DNA of 64,000 nucleotides from Bacteroidales bacterium (GTDB taxonomy: Bacteria > Bacteroidota > Bacteroidia > Bacteroidales > F082). Shown piece by piece: positions 60,165-64,000 of this stretch; position 1 is the first letter of the stretch, and each line of letters begins with the position of its first letter. Under the pieces are notes generated by a model that saw only the letters and a list, made by a program, of their open reading frames with translations, made no database searches and was not told the DNA's origin. The translations under genes and the position numbers were made by a program. Where the stretch lies: NCBI GenBank assembly GCA_017466405.1, contig JAFTUF010000063.1:62001-126000 (forward strand). The letters run 5' to 3'.

Positions 60165-61658
60165 TTATATTATGTTGCCGTTATGTTTCTGTAAAAACGA
60201 CTTCATATCTTCATTGATGTTATTCATCTTTGTTTTTTCAGATACTCTTTTCTTACGACTTACGCAACCTTGATACGACAAGCCTAAGAGCGCTGCCTTA
60301 TGAATTTCCGAAACGCTTAGAAGCGAAAGCACGCAATAATCTATTTCTCCTTTATTCAATTCAGGGAAGGTCTTCTTGAGTTTATCGACAAAGTCTTTAA
60401 AACAAATATTTATCTCTTTTTCTAAATTCATCATCTCACTTTCCTTGAGACAAATCATGCTGGCACTGACATTAGCAGCGCTTAAATCAGATTCGCTCTC
60501 GCATTTGTCTTTTATGGAAACGAAAATCTCCGACGTAGTGAAACTGTTCCATCGCTCAGAAAAGTCGTCTTTTTTTTCTGTTTCTCTTTTTTTCTTAATG
60601 AAAATGACAATGAAAGAATTTACTATTATTATCAATGAAATAATGAGGAAAAAAGAGTTTCCGCCATCTTTCTCGCTTTCGATGTCCTGACTTTCTTTCT
60701 CATATTCATACAGAAGATTCTCTGTAGTCGAGGCTCTTCTTTTACATTCTGAAAATATGTCGTTTATGGAATCGTATTTTAAATCGTGATAAACCGATGA
60801 TAATGTATCGCCATTGATGAGATATAAATCAGAGAGCTGCCCGTGAGCCGACATCAGTTTTTTTATATCGTCAGAATCAAGTGCTATTGTTGAATGCCTT
60901 ATCGCATCCTTGATATTGCCTTCAATCTGATATAACACAGAAAGATAATTGTTCAAGGAATAAGTCATGGCTATTCTGTTGTCGGGCAGCAAACTTATAC
61001 CTTTCATTCTGTTTGGAGACAGACCTTCTAACTTTTCTTTCTGATGAAATGCAGTCGTCAAAGCCATATATAATGCAGAAACCAGAGGTTCTTCTTTCTG
61101 CGCGAAATTCAAGCTTTTCTGCATATAATATTGCAAGGTATCTGGATTCTCATTCTCAGAAAGATAATAACAAATATTACCAATCTTACGATAGTTATGA
61201 ACTATATTGTTTGAATCGGAAGAGTTAAGACAATAGTCCAACGACATAAAATACAAGTCTTTAGATAAGGTGTAATTCTCACAGTCATAGAAGACATCAG
61301 CTATGTTTCTATAAACTACACCTTTTATATTATAGTTATCTTCTATCTTGTCGGAAAATTTCAACGCATTGATATAACATTTTATCGCTTCATCAAAATG
61401 ACATTTGGTGTAATGACAATATCCTAAGATGTTATAAGACTCAGATAAAAGATAATAATTATTAACATTTGCTTTACAGTCGCTGACTGAATCAATAAAA
61501 TCATTGACAGAGATTATCAAATCATCATCAGCTACTTCATTGTTCGAGAAATAAACGTCAAAATCCCTAAATAACGTAATGTTACTTAAGGATTTTTCAG
61601 CTTTATTATTACAAGAAATCAGAGTTAGAAAGATTAAAAAGAATAACAAACGTCTCAT
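60165..61658 (-). CDS. TPR lipoprotein with one membrane segment and a C-terminal HTH-like domain
   Basis: 497 residues from the ATG at 61658, which gives a lipobox (LFFLIFLTLISCNN, Cys16). TPR-like helices fill about residues 40-300 (YNILGYCHYTKCHFDEAIKCYINALKF). One membrane segment (FFLIISLIIIVNSFIVIFI, about 331-350) follows, then a basic stretch. The C-terminal LNKGEIDYCVLSLLSVSEIHKAALLGLSYQGCVSRKKRV resembles the LuxR-like HTH at the end of Bacteroidota TPR regulators. A signal sensed outside could thus act on DNA inside, but this is inference. Confidence 0.75.
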   Translation of the reverse strand: MRRLLFFLIFLTLISCNNKAEKSLSNITLFRDFDVYFSNNEVADDDLIISVNDFIDSVSDCKANVNNYYLLSESYNILGYCHYTKCHFDEAIKCYINALKFSDKIEDNYNIKGVVYRNIADVFYDCENYTLSKDLYFMSLDYCLNSSDSNNIVHNYRKIGNICYYLSENENPDTLQYYMQKSLNFAQKEEPLVSALYMALTTAFHQKEKLEGLSPNRMKGISLLPDNRIAMTYSLNNYLSVLYQIEGNIKDAIRHSTIALDSDDIKKLMSAHGQLSDLYLINGDTLSSVYHDLKYDSINDIFSECKRRASTTENLLYEYEKESQDIESEKDGGNSFFLIISLIIIVNSFIVIFIKKKRETEKKDDFSERWNSFTTSEIFVSIKDKCESESDLSAANVSASMICLKESEMMNLEKEINICFKDFVDKLKKTFPELNKGEIDYCVLSLLSVSEIHKAALLGLSYQGCVSRKKRVSEKTKMNNINEDMKSFLQKHNGNII

Positions 61659-61711
61659 ATCATTTACCTTTCCTTTTAATCTTTCATATTTCATCTTTTA
61701 TTTTTAATCGT

Positions 61712-61766
61712 GAGACGCAGCAATTACAGATTGTTTATTTTTATAGGTGTAATTGATACGTCTCTA
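61712..61766. repeat. Dispersed palindrome, family A copy after lpxC
   Basis: GAGACGCAGCAATTACAGATT ... GGTGTAATTGATACGTCTCTAC, 7 bp after the lpxC stop codon on the minus strand. It is the best-preserved copy together with 56766 and 18059. Confidence 0.85.
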
Positions 61767-61773
61767 CAAGTTT

Positions 61774-62685
61774 TTATTCGAGGTTTTCGATAATCATTTT
61801 CACGAACTCGGTATTAGCGAGATGACCAGGTTTGAAAGCCTTCACGTGACCGAGTATTGGTTTTCCGAGTAACGCCATATCACCGATAAGGTCGAGGAGT
61901 TTATGGCGAGCAGGCTCGTTCTCGAAATGTAAAGTAGTGTTATTCAAGATACCGCCTTGATGAATACCGACAGACTCCATATTGAAGAGTTTTGCCACAC
62001 GCTGAAGCTCGCCAGCAGGGACTACATCTTCAACAAATACGATAGCTGTGGAAAGGTCGCCGCCTTTGATGAGATTATGTTTCAACAACATCTCGAGTTC
62101 TTGGAAGAACACGAAGGTACGGCAAGGCGCTATTTCCTTTTCAAAGTCAGCCATACTTCTGAGAGTCGCCGATTGAGGTTTGAGAACCTGCGAGTTATAA
62201 TCCACGCTTACTTCCATTCTGAAGTCGTCGGCTGGTTTGATACTAATCTCGCAACCGATTTTAGGATGGAAATAAGTCACTGCTTTTTTCAGGCGGAGAT
62301 ATTCTCTCTCAGCGTCTTGTTCCACTATGCCCGCTGATTTAAGAGCTTCTAACATATAACGAGCGCTGCCGTCTTGGATTGGAGGCTCTTCGCAGTTGAT
62401 GTCAATCAATACGTTATCGACACCAGCGCCTCTTAAGGAAGCGAGTATATGTTCCACTGTATAAACTCTTATACCATTTTGAGCTATTGTAGTTCCGCGA
62501 GAAGTGTCAACCACATTTTCCACTCTTGCCTCGACGATAGGTTGTCCTTCTACGTCTATTCTTCTGAACTTGATTCCGTGATTAGCTTCGGCAGGATGGA
62601 ATGTCAATGTTCCTCTCTGACCTGTATGTAAACCCGTGCCGCTGAGGCTGACGGATTGTTTTATAGTTTTCTGTCTTTCTATCAT
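61774..62685 (-). CDS. lpxC: UDP-3-O-acyl-N-acetylglucosamine deacetylase LpxC, not fused to FabZ
   Basis: 303 residues. Starts [13 protein letters not shown]; zinc ligands lie in VEHILASL and [14 protein letters not shown] (His and Asp), and the catalytic His in [16 protein letters not shown]. It removes the N-acetyl group, the committed step of lipid A synthesis. In Bacteroides, Porphyromonas and Prevotella this protein continues into FabZ (about 460 residues). Here it stops where the linker would begin, and a family A palindrome follows. Start and stop overlap lpxD (ATGA type). Confidence 0.94.
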   Translation of the reverse strand: MIERQKTIKQSVSLSGTGLHTGQRGTLTFHPAEANHGIKFRRIDVEGQPIVEARVENVVDTSRGTTIAQNGIRVYTVEHILASLRGAGVDNVLIDINCEEPPIQDGSARYMLEALKSAGIVEQDAEREYLRLKKAVTYFHPKIGCEISIKPADDFRMEVSVDYNSQVLKPQSATLRSMADFEKEIAPCRTFVFFQELEMLLKHNLIKGGDLSTAIVFVEDVVPAGELQRVAKLFNMESVGIHQGGILNNTTLHFENEPARHKLLDLIGDMALLGKPILGHVKAFKPGHLANTEFVKMIIENLE

Positions 62686-63722
62686 TGTTGTTTTTCTTTT
62701 AGTTGTTTTTCAAGAGCTTCGACACGTTTCACAAGTTTATCCAAGTTCTTGATATGTACTGAAGACTTCAGGTAATCTTTAATATTAAATGCAGGAGAAC
62801 CCATCAGTTCTTCGCCGTTTCTCTTCACATTACCCAATATTCCAGATTGAGCGCCTATCTTTGTTCCGTCGGCGATATGGATATGACCTACAAAACCCAC
62901 CTGACCTGCTATCACGCAGTTGGAACCTATCTTAGTAGAACCGCTGACACCTGTCTGAGCAGCGATGGCAGTGTTCTTGCCGAGTTCCACATTATGAGCG
63001 ATTTGGATGAGATTATCGAGTTTCACACCGTCGTTGATTCGTGTCGAGCCCATTGTCGCGCAGTCGATACAAGTGTTAGCTCCGATTTCCACGTTATTGC
63101 CGAGAACCACATTACCAATCTGAGGAATCTTCTTGTAAGATCCGTCTTCTTGAGGAGCGAAACCGAAGCCGTCGGCACCTATCACGCAGCCGGAATGTAA
63201 GATACATGATTGTCCCACCACGCTCTGAGCATAAAGTTTCGCGCCAGCGTAAATGACGGTATCGTCACCGATAACAACGTCGTCGCCAATATAAACCTGA
63301 GGATAAATCTTGACACGATTGCCTATCTTAGCTCTTTCGCCTATGAAAGCGAACTCACCGATATAGACGTCATCGCCGTAAGTAGCGTCTTTAGAGATGA
63401 ACGACAAAGAAGAGACGCCCGACTTCGACTGCATGAATTGTTGGTAGAGACCGAGCAGCTGAGCGAAAGCGTCGTAAGCGTTAGGCACTCTGATGAGTGT
63501 AGCAGATACTTTGTCTTGAAGTTCGAAGTCGTTGTTGATTAAGACTATCGAAGATTGTGTCGTATATAAATATTGGGAATATTTTGGGTTAGCGAGGAAG
63601 CTCAACATACCAGGAGCGCCCTCTTCTATCTTTGCCACGTTATAGACTTTTACATCCGGATTGCCTTCTATTGTTCCTGATAAAAACGTAGCGATTTGTG
63701 TTGCAGTAAATTCCATAATCAT
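62682..63722 (-). CDS. lpxD: UDP-3-O-acylglucosamine N-acyltransferase LpxD
   Basis: 346 residues; an ATG two codons later ([14 protein letters not shown]) is equally possible. An N-terminal uridine-binding domain (about 1-100) is followed by a long left-handed hexapeptide helix ([25 protein letters not shown] ...) with the catalytic His in [10 protein letters not shown], and a C-terminal helix ([14 protein letters not shown]). It adds the second acyl chain to lipid A precursor. It lies just upstream of lpxC and 3 bp after a partial gene. Confidence 0.95.
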   Translation of the reverse strand: MIMEFTATQIATFLSGTIEGNPDVKVYNVAKIEEGAPGMLSFLANPKYSQYLYTTQSSIVLINNDFELQDKVSATLIRVPNAYDAFAQLLGLYQQFMQSKSGVSSLSFISKDATYGDDVYIGEFAFIGERAKIGNRVKIYPQVYIGDDVVIGDDTVIYAGAKLYAQSVVGQSCILHSGCVIGADGFGFAPQEDGSYKKIPQIGNVVLGNNVEIGANTCIDCATMGSTRINDGVKLDNLIQIAHNVELGKNTAIAAQTGVSGSTKIGSNCVIAGQVGFVGHIHIADGTKIGAQSGILGNVKRNGEELMGSPAFNIKDYLKSSVHIKNLDKLVKRVEALEKQLKEKQQ

Positions 63723-63725
63723 TTT

Positions 63726-64000
63726 TTATAAGGCATTAAACTCCTGCTTGATGCTTATCACAGCCTTCTCAACCATAGGGTTGTTGAAAGAAGCCAGTTT
63801 CTGAGCTATCATCGCGATGTCAGCATCAGGGTTGTCGTTGAAGACGGCGTTGATGTTTTGCAGCACCTCTTCTTTTGCCAAGACGACGAGACTCCAAGTA
63901 TTTTCCGAGACATAGAGACGTTGAGCAAGATTATGTTCAAATTCGTCTTCCACATTTTGGAGCAGCGAGAACTGAAAATCGTTTCTCGATATTGCCGGGT
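63726..64000 (-). CDS. C-terminal fragment of a cytoplasmic protein upstream of lpxD
   Basis: The last 91 or so codons of a gene that begins beyond the right edge. It is helical and rich in acidic and hydrophobic residues (NVEDEFEHNLAQRLYVSEN, MIAQKLASFNNPMVEKAV). In many Bacteroidota the gene before lpxD is an HD-domain phosphohydrolase, but no HD motif lies in this part, so the family cannot be stated. The 3-bp gap to lpxD suggests one transcript. Confidence 0.6.
   Translation of the reverse strand, partial: PAISRNDFQFSLLQNVEDEFEHNLAQRLYVSENTWSLVVLAKEEVLQNINAVFNDNPDADIAMIAQKLASFNNPMVEKAVISIKQEFNAL

Noticed and set aside
61659..61773. Frameshifted remnant of fabZ after lpxC
   Set aside because: Only 115 bp are present and they are filled by a family A palindrome; no FabZ motif in any frame.

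Overview
The window looks like chromosome of an anaerobic Bacteroidota bacterium, most likely of the order Bacteroidales. Several independent signs agree. Secreted proteins end in type IX secretion (T9SS) sorting domains of the YPNPTxGxLxI type. The -7 promoter boxes are TAnnTTTG. The conserved block parA-parB-DUF5683-dapB-lepB and the pair rpmG-DUF4295 before ftsY-rimO are present. There are Omp28-like and FISUMP-domain surface proteins, and a trimeric [FeFe] hydrogenase that fits fermentative life without oxygen. No rRNA, tRNA, CRISPR array, intact insertion sequence or prophage was seen.

Layout. 1-7.3 kb: surface proteins on the minus strand (one cut off by the window edge, then two Omp28 paralogues). 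7.7-12.0 kb: hydBAC-type electron-bifurcating hydrogenase operon. 12.0-18.0 kb: queH, a divergent pair of T9SS paralogues, a DUF368 lipid-carrier transporter and a mosaic lipoprotein. 18.2-21.1 kb: rimO, ftsY, DUF4295, rpmG. 21.2-25.9 kb: histidine-degradation genes ftcD and hutI around a second FISUMP lipoprotein. 26-29.7 kb: Rpn-type nuclease, deoxyhypusine-synthase-like enzyme, thioredoxin lipoprotein and WbqC. 29.8-37.6 kb: PgpH-like c-di-AMP phosphodiesterase, NlpC/P60 peptidase, P5C dehydrogenase, SGNH hydrolase and acyl-CoA ligase. 37.6-48.6 kb (all minus): PorE-like OmpA protein, folD, ffh, LTA-synthase-like enzyme, FGE-type lipoprotein with a barrel-like partner, yggS, a membrane PHP protein and a collagen-like lipoprotein. 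48.8-59.2 kb (all plus): parA, parB, DUF5683, dapB, lepB, ftsK, lolA-like, pnuC, a nadR-like kinase and a glycosyltransferase. 59.2-64 kb: a probable structured RNA, a small membrane protein, a TPR regulator, lpxC, lpxD and a fragment.

Functionally the window joins envelope building (lpxC/D, lepB, lolA-like, DUF368, T9SS cargo), the SRP pathway (ffh and ftsY), chromosome segregation (parAB, ftsK), hydrogen metabolism, histidine and proline catabolism and NAD salvage.

The most unusual property is the spaces between genes. They are built from a small vocabulary of dispersed sequence words: a 55-60 bp imperfect palindrome in about eight copies, shorter palindromes, and several families of 7-14 bp direct-repeat tracts. 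The same words occur in frame inside rimO, dapB, pnuC, the glycosyltransferase and the end of the wbqC-like gene, and possibly in ftsK. In three promoters a repeat tract begins 8-9 bp upstream of the -7 box. I also see a 47-bp palindromic relic built from two IS150-type ends, and a solo copy of the same end. All functional calls come from reading the translated sequence; no database search was run.
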